From Trichoplusia ni (taxonomy: Eukaryota; Arthropoda; Insecta; Lepidoptera; Noctuidae), in assembly GCF_003590095.1 (NCBI RefSeq), contig NC_039501.1:4867673-4931672 (forward strand): a stretch of DNA of 64,000 nt. The letters are read 5' to 3'. The position numbers and the translations under genes are program-made. This document shows positions 63,885 through 64,000 of this stretch, piece by piece. Each line of letters opens with the position of its first letter. Position 1 is the first letter of the stretch. The notes beneath the pieces were generated by a model. The model had not been told where the DNA came from and made no database searches. It saw only the letters and a list, made by a program, of their open reading frames with translations.

Positions 63885-64000
63885 AATATACACCAGATAT
63901 TTATTCATTTATTTATAAGTAAATATATATCACTTGTCATTGATACGTCGACTTAATACCAGAAATATTCTAGTCAGTGCTCAAATTAAATACATTTTAC

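Noticed and set aside
1..64000. CRISPR array, bacterial operons, ribosome binding sites or phage genes
   Set aside because: No regularly spaced identical repeats were seen, and the retrotransposon, SINE and Helitron content shows an insect nuclear genome.

Overview
ORGANISM. The window looks like non-coding DNA of a moth or butterfly (Lepidoptera), probably noctuid-like. It is AT-rich and crowded with short, decayed insertions. The families seen are typical of Lepidoptera: Helitron-like elements ending in GGGCAACAGCTAG, tRNA-derived SINEs with a clear B box, non-LTR retrotransposons (CR1/Jockey-type, RTE-type and R1-type 3' ends), and the agggttccgt...actcgcacttg short repeat. No prokaryotic feature, CRISPR array, rRNA gene or convincing functional tRNA gene was seen. 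No complete cellular gene can be supported. Family names (S5, T1-T3, HelA-C, MITE-H, FB, J, X) are labels made for this annotation and come from comparing copies within the window by eye, so most boundaries are good to a few bases only where TC/CTRR ends or target-site duplications are visible. LAYOUT. 0-10 kb: an S5 SINE, T1/T3 SINEs, a decayed tandem array (2.04-2.28 kb), an inverted-repeat element carrying a nested HelA (3.97-4.63 kb), a candidate tiny exon (4.77 kb), LINE 3' scraps and a short R1-like derivative (9.49-9.79 kb). 10-20 kb: a 5'-truncated CR1/Jockey-type LINE with a readable C-terminal RT-protein segment (12.9-14.2 kb), two HelB copies in tandem with an S5 SINE nested in the second (16.1-16.8 kb), and a perfect 26-bp hairpin (18.40 kb). 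20-36 kb: an unrecognised but coding-looking open frame on the minus strand (20.6-20.8 kb), a HelB with a LINE zinc-finger fragment inside (21.7-22.1 kb), and many J, MITE-H, HelA and S5 copies. 36-47 kb: an S5 SINE with a perfect 15-bp target-site duplication (36.6-37.0 kb), a GC-rich R1-clade LINE 3' end with intact C-terminal coding (37.4-38.1 kb), an RTE-type LINE end (41.8-42.3 kb), and a 572-bp foldback with 190-bp almost identical arms (45.74-46.31 kb). 47-64 kb: more Helitrons (including the HelC pair), two near-identical T2 SINEs, a second S5 with target-site duplication (50.98-51.35 kb), candidate tiny exons (49.36 and 52.82 kb), paired DREF-type motifs (50.83 kb), and a possible promoter plus first exon (60.93-60.99 kb). 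HOW IT FITS TOGETHER. Almost everything recognisable is transposon-derived, and non-autonomous families (SINEs, short Helitrons, MITEs) far outnumber coding ones. The visible LINE 3' ends include RTE-type ends whose (GATGAT)n tails resemble the S5 SINE tail, so an RTE-type LINE may have mobilised S5. The most unusual items are the S5 family, whose 5' head matches the internal region of 5S rRNA, and the long hairpin locus at 45.7-46.3 kb. If the phase-compatible tiny exons at 4.77, 49.36 and 52.82 kb are real, the window lies mostly inside very long introns of a plus-strand gene; this is inference.
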